Shown piece by piece: positions 34,662 to 43,960 of a stretch of 64,000 bases of DNA. The stretch is from NCBI RefSeq assembly GCF_034424805.1, contig NZ_JAXOUF010000003.1, forward strand, positions 372,001 to 436,000, written 5' to 3'. The translations under genes were made by a program, and so were the position numbers. The notes beneath the pieces are model-generated. The model worked only from the letters and a program-made list of their open reading frames with translations, made no database searches and was not told the origin of the DNA. Numbering within the stretch: the first letter of the stretch is position 1; the number at the start of each line of letters is the position of its first letter. This DNA comes from Labrys sedimenti. GTDB lineage: Bacteria > Pseudomonadota > Alphaproteobacteria > Rhizobiales > Labraceae.

Positions 34662-36378
34662 GGGGCTTCCCTGTGGTGTTGCGGGCCGCGAGCGTTGCCG
34701 CTGCGAGGCCGTGAAAGTGATCGAGATAAGTGAGCAGCCGGTCGATCTCGTCCTGCGTGCGGGCCTCGCTCCAGCCGAGGGCGGCCGCCGCCAGCGCGGC
34801 GAGTTCCTGGATGGCATCGAGCGACAGCCCGCCGCTGAAGGCGATGGTCATGCGCCGGAGCACCAGGTCGGCCAAAGTGGCGACCTGACCGTTCGAGAGG
34901 ATCCAACGGACTTCGTCGCGGCTGTAATCAGGCAGGCTGGCGAGGCTGATATCATCGGCGCCCGGCGTGAAATCGAGCATCCGCGTGCCGTAGCGTTCGA
35001 GCAGGGTGGCGCAGCGCTCTTCCGAAGCCCCGGTCGAGATGGCGGCGCGGCGCAGCCAGTTCCGGCGTTCGGCTTCGCTTCGCGGAAAGTCCTTGCCGCC
35101 GCCGATCGCGAGGGCCTCGCTCGAGCGTGTGCGATCGATCCCCAGGCGGGTCAGCACCGTATCGGCGGCCTGGGCACCGAAGGCACGGAAGGTCGTCCAC
35201 TTGCCGCCGACGAGGTTGAGGACGGGAATTGGTCCCGGAGGCGTCGACCATTCGCAGCTGTGGTCGCGCGAGATCTCGGCATTCACATTCGCATCGGCCC
35301 GGGGCAAGGGGCGCACGCCGGCGAAGCGGAACAGTATATCGGCTTCCGACAGGGCGATGCCGGGAAGGACTTCTCGGATCGATTCCAGGATATAGGCGGT
35401 TTCGCTGGCCTCGCAGCGCACGCCGTCGGGCGTTTCGACGCGGATGTCGGTCGATCCGGCGAGGATATGGCCGAAATGGGCGAACAGGATGCACACGCGC
35501 CCCTCGCGGTTGGCGAAATAGACCATGCGCTCGCCGATGGCCTCGAGGAGGGCGGGGCTGTCGAGGATGAGATGCGACCCCTTGGTTCCGCCGATCAGCG
35601 TGGTCTGCTTCCCTGAGATCAGGGCGTTGGTCTGGTCGATCCAGGCCCCGCTGGCATTGACGACGACATCGGCGGCCAAGGGGATGCGCTCTCCGGTCAG
35701 GCTGTCGGTGAGCTCGGCGATCGTGCCATCCAGGCTGGTGAGGCCGAGATGGTTGAGCGCGAACGCCCCGGGAGAGGTCGCCTCGGCATCGGCGATCAAT
35801 TCGAGGCCGAGCTGCTCCGGCCGGCTGATCTTGGCGTCGTGATAGAGGGCGGCATAGTTGATGTCGGCATGGAAGTCGGGCCAGTTCAGGCGGGTGGCAC
35901 GGCGGCCGAAAAAACGGCTCTGCGGCAATTGGCGCTCGCGGCGGGCGTAGAAATCATAGAGGGCAAGCCCCAGCCGCACGATCAGGGCGCCGCGCGGTCC
36001 CGGCTTCGGCCGCCCGCCGAAAAACCGGCGCGCCGCCGACAACATGCCGGAGAAACGATCGCCCAGCGGGATCAGGGTCGGCAGGGCGCTGACATAATGC
36101 GGCGCGTTGCGCAGCAGGCGGTTGCGCTCCAACAGGGACTCTTTCACCAGTCCGAATTCGCCATTCTCCAGGTAGCGCAGCCCGCCATGGATCATGCGGG
36201 ACGGCGCCGCGCTGGCCCCGCTCATGAAATCCCCGCGTTCGACGAGCACGGTGTCGATCCCCTGCAAAGCGAGCTCGCGAAAGGTGCTGATGCCGTTGAT
36301 GCCGCCGCCGACGACAAGGACTGTCGTGCGGCCCTTTGCGCGCAGCTTGTCGAGCCGTTCCGCCCGGGAGAGCGTCAT
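34603..36378 (-). CDS. GlpD-like FAD-dependent polyol-phosphate dehydrogenase
   Basis: A 591-residue member of the glycerol-3-phosphate dehydrogenase family. FAD motif VLVVGGGINGISTFRELALQG, then MIHGGLRYLENGEFGLVKE, NLVGGKWTTFRAFG and a C-terminal helical domain (about 400-560). Family members oxidise glycerol-3-phosphate or, as EryB, erythritol phosphate, and pass electrons to quinones at the inner membrane. With a SorC regulator, FGGY kinase and aldolase in the same operon an EryB-like role on a polyol phosphate is more likely than glycerol metabolism. The last 20 codons overlap the aldolase gene. Confidence 0.85.
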   Translation of the reverse strand: MTLSRAERLDKLRAKGRTTVLVVGGGINGISTFRELALQGIDTVLVERGDFMSGASAAPSRMIHGGLRYLENGEFGLVKESLLERNRLLRNAPHYVSALPTLIPLGDRFSGMLSAARRFFGGRPKPGPRGALIVRLGLALYDFYARRERQLPQSRFFGRRATRLNWPDFHADINYAALYHDAKISRPEQLGLELIADAEATSPGAFALNHLGLTSLDGTIAELTDSLTGERIPLAADVVVNASGAWIDQTNALISGKQTTLIGGTKGSHLILDSPALLEAIGERMVYFANREGRVCILFAHFGHILAGSTDIRVETPDGVRCEASETAYILESIREVLPGIALSEADILFRFAGVRPLPRADANVNAEISRDHSCEWSTPPGPIPVLNLVGGKWTTFRAFGAQAADTVLTRLGIDRTRSSEALAIGGGKDFPRSEAERRNWLRRAAISTGASEERCATLLERYGTRMLDFTPGADDISLASLPDYSRDEVRWILSNGQVATLADLVLRRMTIAFSGGLSLDAIQELAALAAAALGWSEARTQDEIDRLLTYLDHFHGLAAATLAARNTTGKPHVSHQESPDEPPVRRRQMS

Positions 36379-36396
36379 ACCCGCAACTCCACCCTG

Positions 36397-37392
36397 TCAG
36401 GCCGTAACGGCGGCAAGATGGGCCGCGATGGCGCGATCGATGGCGGCGATGTCATCGGCCGACAGAGCGAGGCGCCCGGCGGCGGCATTCTCGCTGGCCT
36501 GCTTGTCGTCGCGTGCGCCGCAAAGGGCATAGGTTATGCCGGGCTGCGCGATGGTCCAGGCGATCACGAGCTGGGCGACCGTCGCGCCGTGGGCCGAGGC
36601 GATCGGGCTCACCGCCGCGACGAAATCGGCGACGCGGGCGCGATTGTCGCGCGAGAAGCGGGGATTGTCCTTGCGCAGGTCGTCGCCGGCGAAATCGCGC
36701 TCCGGCCCGATCTTGCCGGTAAGCAGGCCCAGCGCCAGGGAGGAATAGCTGAGCGTGGAAACGCCGTTGGCCGTGCTGACAGGCAGGAGGCTGGCCTCGA
36801 TCTCCCGGTCCAGCATGGAGTAGCGTTCCTGGACGGCGTCGACGGGCCCGACGGCGAGATAGGCGTTGAGGTCATCGGCGGTGACGTTGCTGACGCCGAT
36901 AGCCCGGATCCGCCCGGCTTGCTTGAGCTCCAGCAGCGTCTCCATGGTCTCGGCCACGGGGGTGGTCGGATCCTGCCAATGGGTGATGTAGAGATCGACA
37001 TAATCGGTCTGCAGGCGTTCGAGGCTCTGCTCGAGCTCGTGCAGGATGCCGTCGCGGCCGAGATAGCGATGTACCTTGTGGTCCATCTCGTCGAAGAAAT
37101 GGTTGCCCTTGCCGTGATGCCAGTTGAGCCCGCATTTGGTGGCGATCACCACCTCCTGGCGGCGCCCCTTGACGGCTTGCCCCACCAGTGCCTCGGCGCG
37201 GCCGAGGCCGTAGGCCGGAGCGGTGTCGATCAGCGTGATACCCTTGTCGAGGGAGGTGCGGATGGCTGATATCGAGGCCTCGTCGTCATGGCCGCCCCAC
37301 ATCCAGCCGCCCATGGCCCAGGTGCCGAGCGCGATAGCGCTGGCCGCGATGTCGGAATGGCCCAGTTTGCGCAGGGGGATCGGAGGGGTCAT
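36397..37392 (-). CDS. Aldo/keto reductase (IolS/YhdN-like)
   Basis: NAD(P)H-dependent carbonyl reductase, 331 aa, TIM barrel. Catalytic tetrad regions are visible: Asp and Tyr in TLIDTAPAYGLGRAE, Lys in VIATKCGL, His in YITHWQDP. IGVSNVTADDL and LAYSS-like STLSYSSLALGLL fit the AKR11/IolS group. It overlaps the SorC regulator gene by 4 bp, in the polyol operon, and could interconvert an aldose or ketose with its alditol. Confidence 0.88.
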   Translation of the reverse strand: MTPPIPLRKLGHSDIAASAIALGTWAMGGWMWGGHDDEASISAIRTSLDKGITLIDTAPAYGLGRAEALVGQAVKGRRQEVVIATKCGLNWHHGKGNHFFDEMDHKVHRYLGRDGILHELEQSLERLQTDYVDLYITHWQDPTTPVAETMETLLELKQAGRIRAIGVSNVTADDLNAYLAVGPVDAVQERYSMLDREIEASLLPVSTANGVSTLSYSSLALGLLTGKIGPERDFAGDDLRKDNPRFSRDNRARVADFVAAVSPIASAHGATVAQLVIAWTIAQPGITYALCGARDDKQASENAAAGRLALSADDIAAIDRAIAAHLAAVTA

Positions 37393-38360
37393 GTCGGCCT
37401 CTTGAGAATGTCGAGAACGTGGGTACCGGTGGCCTCGTCGGTGGCCAGGATGTCGAGATAGCCGCCGCGCAGGATGCCGGCGATCGGCGCGGCCTTGTGG
37501 GCGCCGGCGGCGATGCCGATGGTCATCGGGATCGCCCGCAGTTCCTCGGGGCTCAGCGCGACGACGCGTTCGTTGAGTGGGTCGTCGCAGAGATGGCCGT
37601 CGGCGTCGATCAGATGGGCGATCAGCTCCCCGGCCGCCCGGCTCTGCCGGAGCCCGTCGAGCCCGCCGGCGCCCGGGGCATGCAGGCTGAAATAGGTCGA
37701 GGTTTCCGACAGCACCGAGCCGATGCCGACCAGAGCGATGCGCGCGCCGCGCGCCCGGTCCAGCACCTCGCCGACCGATTGCAGCGACATCAGCACGTCC
37801 CGCTCAGTGCGCGAGGCGGCGAAGATCGGCGCATGGATCTGGAAGGCGCGTCCCTGCAGCTTGGAGGCGAGCTGGGCGGCGAGGTGGTTGACGTCGACGA
37901 AATGCTTGCCCTGCACGCCGCCGGTCGCCGGCACCACGGTGACATCATAGGCGCGGGTGGGCGCCAGGGCCTCGATGACGGCGCTGACGCCGACCCCGCC
38001 GGAGACGCAGATGGTGTCGCCGTCCCGGAGCACGGTGAGGATATGGTCGGCGACCGAACGCCCGGCGGCCTGGAGGTTGACGCTGTCCTGGTCGGAGGCG
38101 GTGGGCACCACCATCGCCTCGGCGAGGCCGCTCTCCCTGGCCAGGGCCTGTTCGAGCTCGAACAGGTCCTGGCGCGGCGACTTCACCTCGATCCTGACAT
38201 AGCCGCGCTCATGCCCTTCCTTGACGAGGCGGTTGACCATCGGATGGGACAGGCCGGTGCGCTTGGCGATCTCCGCCTGCGAAAGGCCCTCGATGTAATG
38301 CATGACCAATACCCGATGGATGCGGCGGAGCCGCTGGTCGCCTTCGTTGTCTTTTGCCAC
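37389..38360 (-). CDS. SorC/DeoR-type sugar-phosphate-responsive regulator (EryD/LsrR-like)
   Basis: A 323-residue transcription factor. N-terminal helix-turn-helix (about residues 20-60, LSQAEIAKRTGLSHPMVNRLVKEG) and a C-terminal sugar-phosphate-binding domain with VSGGVGVSAVIEAL, VPATGGVQ and ALVGIGSV. SorC members usually repress their own operon until a phosphorylated sugar binds. It is encoded within the operon it probably controls; the nested dyad at 42123-42159 is the best candidate operator. Confidence 0.9.
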   Translation of the reverse strand: MAKDNEGDQRLRRIHRVLVMHYIEGLSQAEIAKRTGLSHPMVNRLVKEGHERGYVRIEVKSPRQDLFELEQALARESGLAEAMVVPTASDQDSVNLQAAGRSVADHILTVLRDGDTICVSGGVGVSAVIEALAPTRAYDVTVVPATGGVQGKHFVDVNHLAAQLASKLQGRAFQIHAPIFAASRTERDVLMSLQSVGEVLDRARGARIALVGIGSVLSETSTYFSLHAPGAGGLDGLRQSRAAGELIAHLIDADGHLCDDPLNERVVALSPEELRAIPMTIGIAAGAHKAAPIAGILRGGYLDILATDEATGTHVLDILKRPT

Positions 38361-38370
38361 GGTGCTTGTC

Positions 38371-39402
38371 CTATGCCTTACGAGTCAGAGCCTGCTTGCG
38401 CTTATGTAGCAGGTGATCGAAGGCGACGGCGGCAAACAGGATCAGGCCGCGGATGGTGTCCTGCCAGTAGGGCGAGACGTCGAGCAGGATCAGCGAGCTC
38501 GACACCACGGACAGCAGCGCCATGCCGAGGATGGCGCCGAGGATGGTGCCCGAGCCGCCATTGAGGCTGGCCCCGCCGATCACGGCGGCGGCGATGATAT
38601 TGAGCTCCATGCCGACGCCGAAGGTCGGCGTCGCCGCGCCGAAGCGGGCCATGTAGATGATGCCGGCGACACCGGCCAGGGTCGAGCAGAGCACGATGCA
38701 GAAGAACTTCACCCGTGCCGTGCGGATACCCGAATAGGCGGCGGCCCGTTCGTTGGAGCCGGTATAGAACACGCGGCGGAACAAAGTGGCCTTGCGCAGC
38801 AGAAGATCGAAGGTGACGACCACGGCGAGGAAGATGAGGATCACCACGGGCACACCGTAGACCGAGCCCTGGCCGATGAACTTAAAGCTCGGCGGCAGGG
38901 AGAACAGCGACAACGGCGTGCCGCCGGTGATCGCCAGGCAAAGGCCCCGCACGATCACCATGAAGGCGAGCGAGACGATGAAGGAATGCAGGCCGATGCG
39001 CGTCACCGCCAGCGCCATGGCGGCGCCGATGGCGGAGCAGGCAAGGATGGCCATGGCGCTGGCGAGCCAGGGATCGACGCCCGCCAGGAAGAGCCAGCCA
39101 CCGATCACCATGGCGAAGCAGACGACGGAGCCGACAGAAAGATCGATGGCGCCCACGATCAGCAGGATGGTCATGCCGACCACCACGATGCCTTCGACGG
39201 CAAAGGACATCGTCATGGCGCGCAGATTGGTCCAGGTCAGGAAATAGGGCGAGGCGAAGGACATCACCACGCACAGGGCCAGGATGATCAGTACGAGGCC
39301 GAGCTCGCGCATATTGCCGAGGCCGCGCAGCCAGTTCAGACGCGCATGCGACGGCGCTTCGGGATGCTTCTGGTTCACTGATGTCTCACCCATCACGCTC
39401 AT
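38371..39402 (-). CDS. Ribose-type ABC sugar permease (RbsC-like)
   Basis: Inner-membrane permease of the carbohydrate CUT2 class, 343 aa, 8-10 hydrophobic segments. TWTNLRAMTMSFAVEGIVVVGMTILLIVGAIDLSVGSV in two parts is the family core; the cytoplasmic loop and AAAVIGGASLNGGSGTILGAILG near the C-terminus dock the ATPase. Only one permease gene is present, consistent with a homodimer. Overlaps the ATPase gene by 4 bp. Confidence 0.93.
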   Translation of the reverse strand: MSVMGETSVNQKHPEAPSHARLNWLRGLGNMRELGLVLIILALCVVMSFASPYFLTWTNLRAMTMSFAVEGIVVVGMTILLIVGAIDLSVGSVVCFAMVIGGWLFLAGVDPWLASAMAILACSAIGAAMALAVTRIGLHSFIVSLAFMVIVRGLCLAITGGTPLSLFSLPPSFKFIGQGSVYGVPVVILIFLAVVVTFDLLLRKATLFRRVFYTGSNERAAAYSGIRTARVKFFCIVLCSTLAGVAGIIYMARFGAATPTFGVGMELNIIAAAVIGGASLNGGSGTILGAILGMALLSVVSSSLILLDVSPYWQDTIRGLILFAAVAFDHLLHKRKQALTRKA

Positions 39403-40919
39403 GCCGCCCTCCCGGCGTCTTTGCTCAATCCGGAGGCGAGGCGGATCAGCCTGTCCTCGGTCATGTCGGTTCCCGTGACCTCGCCGGCGATCCCGCCCTC
39501 GTGGATGACGAGGACGCGGTCGGCGAGGCCGATCAGCTCGGGCAGTTCGGACGAGATCACCACTATGCCGGTGCCCTGATCCGCCAGCTCGCGCAGGATG
39601 CGGTGGATCTCCGCCTTGGCGCCGACATCGACGCCGCGGGTCGGCTCGTCGAGCAGGATGACCTTCGGCGCCACCGACAGCATCTTGGCGATGGCGACCT
39701 TCTGCTGGTTGCCGCCCGACAGCGTGGCGACCGCATCGTTGAGCGAGCCGCGGCGCAGGCGCAGGAGATCGCCGAGGCGCCGAGCCTGCTCCAGTTCGGC
39801 AGAGCGGTTGACGAAGCCCAGGCGCGTGGAGACGCGGCCAAGGTCGAGGGCCGAGACATTCGCCGCGATCGGCAGGTCGAGGAAAACGCCCGATCCCTTG
39901 CGATCCTCCGAGAGATAGACGATGCCGCTGGCGATGCTGTCGGCATAGGTCGCGGGCGTCACCTCGCGTCCCTCGAGCCGGACCCTGCCGCCGCTGCGGG
40001 GCATCAGGCCGCAAATGCCGAGGGCCATTTCCGTGCGCCCGGCGCCGATCAGCCCGGCGACGCCCAGCACCTCGCCACGCCGGAGCTCGAAGGAGATATC
40101 CTTGAAGCGCACGCCGTCGCTGAGGCCCTCCACCGCCATCAAGGCGGGCGCTTGGGCGCTTTGTGGGTTCTTCGGCGGATAGAGCGTGCCCAGCGCCCGG
40201 CCGACCATCTTGCCGACGACGCTTTCGGGCGTCATGGCGGCGATGTCGTCGGTGGAGACATGCTGGCCGTCGCGCAGCACCGTGATGCGGTCGCAATGGG
40301 CGAAGATCTCCGCCATGCGGTGGCTGATATAGATGATGGAGATGCCGCGCGCCTTGAGGCCGGCCATGATGGCGAAGAGCTTGCCGGCTTCGCGCTCCGT
40401 CAGCGCGGCGGTCGGCTCGTCGAGGATGAGGATCGAGCAGTCGAGGGTGAGCGCCTTGGCGATCTCGACGATCTGCTGCTCGGAAATGGTGAGGTCGCCG
40501 ACCAGGCTGTCAGGATCGATGCTGCCGAGTTCGGCCAGGATGGCGCGGGCCTTTTCACGCAGTTCGCCATAATTCATGAAGAAGGCCTGGCGGCGGTTGG
40601 TCGCGGCCATGAAGATGTTCTCGGCCACCGAGATGCCGCCGCACAAAGCGATTTCCTGGTGTACGAGGCCGATGCCGAGTTCCTGCGCCCGTGCCGGCGA
40701 GCCGATCTCGACCTTTTCGCCGCGGATGCGGATTTCGCCGGCATCGGGCCTGACGATACCGTCGATGATGTTCATCAGGGTGGACTTGCCCGCGCCGTTC
40801 TCGCCGGCGAGGGCATGGATCTCGCCCTTGCGGACGCCGAGGCTGACATTGCGCAGGGCCTGGATCGCTCCATAGGCCTTGCTGATGCCTGTCACTTCGA
40901 GGGCGAGATCATGGGTCAT
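39399..40919 (-). CDS. Ribose-type ABC sugar ATPase (RbsA-like), tandem NBD
   Basis: A 506-residue protein with two nucleotide-binding domains. Domain 1: Walker A GENGAGKSTL (about 39-48), LILDEPTAALTERE, switch IYISHRMAEIF. Domain 2: a degenerate P-loop GLIGAGRTEMAL, then signature LSGGNQQKVAIAK and ILLDEPTRGVDVGAK, as is normal for CUT2 ATPases. Powers the RbsC-like permease. Start ATG at 40919 (MTHDLALEVTG). Confidence 0.95.
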   Translation of the reverse strand: MTHDLALEVTGISKAYGAIQALRNVSLGVRKGEIHALAGENGAGKSTLMNIIDGIVRPDAGEIRIRGEKVEIGSPARAQELGIGLVHQEIALCGGISVAENIFMAATNRRQAFFMNYGELREKARAILAELGSIDPDSLVGDLTISEQQIVEIAKALTLDCSILILDEPTAALTEREAGKLFAIMAGLKARGISIIYISHRMAEIFAHCDRITVLRDGQHVSTDDIAAMTPESVVGKMVGRALGTLYPPKNPQSAQAPALMAVEGLSDGVRFKDISFELRRGEVLGVAGLIGAGRTEMALGICGLMPRSGGRVRLEGREVTPATYADSIASGIVYLSEDRKGSGVFLDLPIAANVSALDLGRVSTRLGFVNRSAELEQARRLGDLLRLRRGSLNDAVATLSGGNQQKVAIAKMLSVAPKVILLDEPTRGVDVGAKAEIHRILRELADQGTGIVVISSELPELIGLADRVLVIHEGGIAGEVTGTDMTEDRLIRLASGLSKDAGRAA

Positions 40920-40920
40920 G

Positions 40921-41047
40921 GCGGTCTTCGTCTTGGGTGAGGGGTAGGGGGCTGACGTCTGGATAGGGGAACGCAACCCCTCATCCGGAATTCAAACCCG
41001 CCTGGGAACACTGCGCTTAAAGGCGGGTCCGAAGACCCGTCCCCCGA
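40921..41047 (-). repeat. Hairpin-rich gap between SBP and ATPase genes of the polyol operon
   Basis: ACCCGCCT (40996-41003) pairs with AGGCGGGT (41021-41028); the latter can alternatively pair with ACCCG at 41035-41039. A separate AGGGG/CCCCT hairpin lies at about 40965-40981. The segment directly follows the SBP stop on the minus strand and probably stabilises or ends the SBP part of the message. Confidence 0.6.
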
Positions 41048-42070
41048 TTATTCCTCGATGCCCTTGGTGCCGCGACGCTTGAGGTAGGCGTCCCAGTAGA
41101 AGTCGTCGGCATTGTCCTTGCTGACCACGGCAAAGCCATTGTCGACGAAGGGGACGCCCATCGGGTTGTAGCCGGCGCGCTTCCAGTCGTTCATCGGGTC
41201 GATCAGGTCGGGATGCTGGGCCATGAACAACAGCATGAAGCCCATATAGCCCTGGATGCCTTGGTTGGGATTGACCGAACCGAAGACCTGGCCGGCCTTG
41301 ATCATGTCGAGGATCTTGGCGTTCACGTCGGCGGTCATCACCTTGATCTTGCCGCCGAGTTCCTGGGAGGCCTGGGCTGCGCCGAGCGCCGAATTGGCCT
41401 CGGGCATAAACAAAGCGGCGAGATTGGGATTGGCCTGGGCGAGGGACTGCACCGCCTGATAGGCCTTGGTCGGGTCCTGGTTGGTGGCGGCGCGGCCGAC
41501 CAGCTTCATGCCGGGATATTTCTCGCCCATGCGGGCGATGAAGGCGGCGACGCGCTTGTCGTGGTTGTCCTGGCCGGGATTTTCCAGGACGGCATAGTCG
41601 CCCTTGCCGTCCAGCGCCTTGGCGACCATGTCGGCGGCGGCGCTGCCCTCCCGGTTGTTGTCGGACGTGACATAGGAGGCGCGCTTGGAATTGGGCGAGT
41701 CGGCCGCGAAGGTCACCACCGAAACGCCGGAGTCGACGGCGCGATTGATCGGCTCGATGAAGGGATCCGAATTCATCGGGTGGACGAGGATGCCTGCCGG
41801 TTTCTTGGCCAGGGCCTGGTCGAAGCTCGCGATCTGCTTGGTGACGTCATATTCCGGCGTGCCGGTATAGGCCGTCTTGCAACCCATCGACTGGGCGGCC
41901 TGCTTGAAGGCCTCATAGACGGGGAACCAATATTCCACACCCGAGACCATGACGTTCATCACATAGGTCTCGCCTTCCTTGCAGCGGAACTTGCTGTCTG
42001 CCTGCGCGCTCGCGCCGGAGACAAAGGCCGCGCTCGCAGCCAGTCCGATGAGCCATTTCCTGATGGGCAT
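41048..42070 (-). CDS. Ribose-type ABC sugar-binding protein (RbsB-like)
   Basis: Periplasmic SBP of the type-1 periplasmic-binding fold, 340 aa. Signal peptide MPIRKWLIGLAASAAFVSGASAQA (about 23 residues). Mature protein has YVMNVMVSGVEYWFPVYEAFKQAA, the hinge-near GILVHPMNSDPFIEPINRAVDSG and FMPEANSALGAAQAS. The ATG at 42070 follows GGAGGTGAGG; an upstream in-frame start is less likely. First gene of the polyol operon. Ligand unknown, presumably a sugar or polyol. Confidence 0.92.
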   Translation of the reverse strand: MPIRKWLIGLAASAAFVSGASAQADSKFRCKEGETYVMNVMVSGVEYWFPVYEAFKQAAQSMGCKTAYTGTPEYDVTKQIASFDQALAKKPAGILVHPMNSDPFIEPINRAVDSGVSVVTFAADSPNSKRASYVTSDNNREGSAAADMVAKALDGKGDYAVLENPGQDNHDKRVAAFIARMGEKYPGMKLVGRAATNQDPTKAYQAVQSLAQANPNLAALFMPEANSALGAAQASQELGGKIKVMTADVNAKILDMIKAGQVFGSVNPNQGIQGYMGFMLLFMAQHPDLIDPMNDWKRAGYNPMGVPFVDNGFAVVSKDNADDFYWDAYLKRRGTKGIEE

Positions 42071-42463
42071 CCTCACCTCCCGATGGTGTTCGCCGGGCTG
42101 TTTCCCGGTGTTGTCGCTTAATATTGAAATAAATTTCACTATGTGATATTCATTTCAATTGGGGTATAGATGAGATTCTCAGCGGGCGCAATGGTCATTC
42201 GTTGGGGGAGGCTTGGTTAGATGAAGGGGCAAACGAGATGGCGAGCCCGACCGGCATGCGCGACATTTGTGTCCCCTCGCCTCGTTCTTACGGGGAGAGG
42301 GGCCCCGCGTTGCGTCCTTCCTCGCAGGTTCAGCTCATAGGGACGGAATGCCCCGGCTTCCGGAAACCCATGTCCGACCATCCCCTTTGGTTGACAGGGC
42401 TGTGGTCGTCAGGGAAGCTGACGCAAAGGGCGCGAAGCGCCGTCACGACTGGGAGGAAGCGCC
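42071..42463. promoter_or_regulatory. Divergent region between the polyol SBP gene and the CoA-transferase gene
   Basis: About 390 bp. The end nearest the SBP gene is AT-rich and holds the operator at 42123-42159. The rest contains GC-rich intergenic repeat (around 42270-42300) and the GGGAGGAAG ribosome-binding site of the CoA-transferase. No gene seen. Confidence 0.55.
42123..42159 (-). promoter_or_regulatory. Nested dyad operator, probable SorC-regulator site
   Basis: ATTGAAAT (42123-42130) and ATTTCAAT (42152-42159) form a perfect 8-bp dyad; inside, TCAC (42136-42139) and GTGA (42143-42146) form a second dyad with the same centre, base 42141. It lies 53 bp before the SBP start in an AT-rich promoter region. 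Position and symmetry suit the SorC-type regulator encoded downstream in the operon. Confidence 0.65.
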
Positions 42464-43807
42464 ATGACCATTGGGCTTCGGGGCAAACAGGCGACGAAGA
42501 TCACGGCGGCCGAGGCGGCGGCACGGGTCAAGCCGGGCATGTGGCTCGACTACGGATTCGGGCTGACTCAGCCCGATGCCTTCGAGGTGGCCCTCGCCGC
42601 CCGACGCGACGAACTCCATGACGTCAAGATCCGCCACTGCCTGACGATGCGCGCGCGCGCCACCCAGGAATGCGACCCCAACGGCGAGCATTTCGGCTGG
42701 TTCAACTGGCATTTCTCCGGCTATGACCGCAAGCAGCACGATGCCGGGCGCTGCAACTACATTCCGTTCAATTTCGGTGAGGCGCCGGACTTCTATCGCC
42801 GCTTCATCGATCCCGTGGACATTGTCGTGATCAAGACGGCGCCGATGGATGCGGAGGGCTATTTCAACTTCGGCGGCGGCGCCACCTATGTCGAGGCCAT
42901 CCTCGAGCGAGCTCGCCTGATCATCGTCGAGGTCAACGAGGACACGCCTTCCGTCTATGGCGAGGGCAATCGCGTTCACGTCAGCGCGGTCGACCATATC
43001 ATCGAGGGCGACGGCCAGAAGGCGCCGGAGATCGGCAATCCCGAGCCGAGCGAGATCGACCGGGCGGTGGCGGCCCGTATCGTCGAGGAAATCGACGACG
43101 GCGCCTGCCTGCAGATCGGCATTGGCGGCATGCCCAATGCGGTCTGCACCATCCTCAAGGACAGCGGCATCCAGGATCTCGGCATCCATACCGAGATGAT
43201 GACCGACGGCATCGTCTCGCTCTACGATGCCGGCCTGGTCACCGGCGCGCGCAAGACCATCGATCGCGGCTGCGCCGCCTTCACCTTCGCGGCCGGCTCA
43301 CGCCGCCAATATGAGGCGATCAACCGCAACCCGCATTTCAAGTCCTATCCGGTCGACTACACCAATCTGCCGCACAACATCGCCAAGAACGACAATGTCG
43401 TCTCGATCAACAACACCACGCAGATGGACCTGCAGGGCCAGGCGGCCTCCGAGAGCGACGGCCATCGTCATATCAGCGGCACCGGCGGCCAGCTCCAGTT
43501 CGTGCGCGGTGCCTATGCCTCCAAGGGCGGCAAGTCGTTCCTGTGCATGTCCTCGACCTTCGACAAGCGGGGCGATCGCCGCAGCCGGATCGTGCTCAAT
43601 CTGACGCCGGGCAATGTGGTCACCACGCCGCGCACCGACGTGATGTATGTCGTCACCGAATACGGCATGGTCAATCTCAAAGGGCGCTCGGTGGCCGAGC
43701 GGGCCAAGGCCCTGATCGGCCTCGCTCATCCCGACTTCCGCGAGGGCCTGGAGCGCGAGGCGCGCGAGAACGGCCTGATCCCGCGCTTCTGCTACGGCAT
43801 GGTGTGA
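42464..43807 (+). CDS. Acetyl-CoA hydrolase/transferase family CoA-transferase
   Basis: A 447-residue family I-type CoA-transferase. Contains DYGFGLTQPDAF near the N-terminus, GIGGMPNAV, the catalytic glutamate Glu244 in GIHTEMMTDG, and QMDLQGQAASES followed by ISGTGGQLQFVRGAY, which resemble butyryl-CoA:acetate and 4-hydroxybutyrate CoA-transferases. Moves CoA between short-chain acids; the exact pair is not set by sequence. A strong Shine-Dalgarno precedes the ATG. It is divergent from the polyol operon and followed by a palindromic repeat, so it is probably monocistronic. Confidence 0.88.
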   Translation: MTIGLRGKQATKITAAEAAARVKPGMWLDYGFGLTQPDAFEVALAARRDELHDVKIRHCLTMRARATQECDPNGEHFGWFNWHFSGYDRKQHDAGRCNYIPFNFGEAPDFYRRFIDPVDIVVIKTAPMDAEGYFNFGGGATYVEAILERARLIIVEVNEDTPSVYGEGNRVHVSAVDHIIEGDGQKAPEIGNPEPSEIDRAVAARIVEEIDDGACLQIGIGGMPNAVCTILKDSGIQDLGIHTEMMTDGIVSLYDAGLVTGARKTIDRGCAAFTFAAGSRRQYEAINRNPHFKSYPVDYTNLPHNIAKNDNVVSINNTTQMDLQGQAASESDGHRHISGTGGQLQFVRGAYASKGGKSFLCMSSTFDKRGDRRSRIVLNLTPGNVVTTPRTDVMYVVTEYGMVNLKGRSVAERAKALIGLAHPDFREGLEREARENGLIPRFCYGMV

Positions 43808-43818
43808 GGTTTTCTTCC

Positions 43819-43887
43819 TGGGTGCGCGGGCATCTTGCCCGTCAAATCACTGCGTTTCCAAGAGCGGGCAAGATGCCCGCGCACCCG
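43819..43887. repeat. Perfect 22-bp palindromic repeat after the CoA-transferase gene
   Basis: Arms 43820-43841 and 43865-43886 are exact reverse complements (beginning GGGTGCGCGGGCATC) around a 23-base loop containing TTTCCAAGAG. Shares arm and loop sequence with the element at 26904-26988. Confidence 0.85.
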
Positions 43888-43960
43888 GGAAACACGCTTT
43901 GCCATTGGCACCTTTGCCTGCCTGCCCTAACTTGCCGGGCTTTCGGATGAGGACGATTTC

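Noticed and set aside
34603..36378. The GlpD-like protein as a glycerol-3-phosphate dehydrogenase of a glp operon
   Set aside because: No glycerol kinase, facilitator or GlpR is present; the SorC regulator and aldolase point to another polyol.
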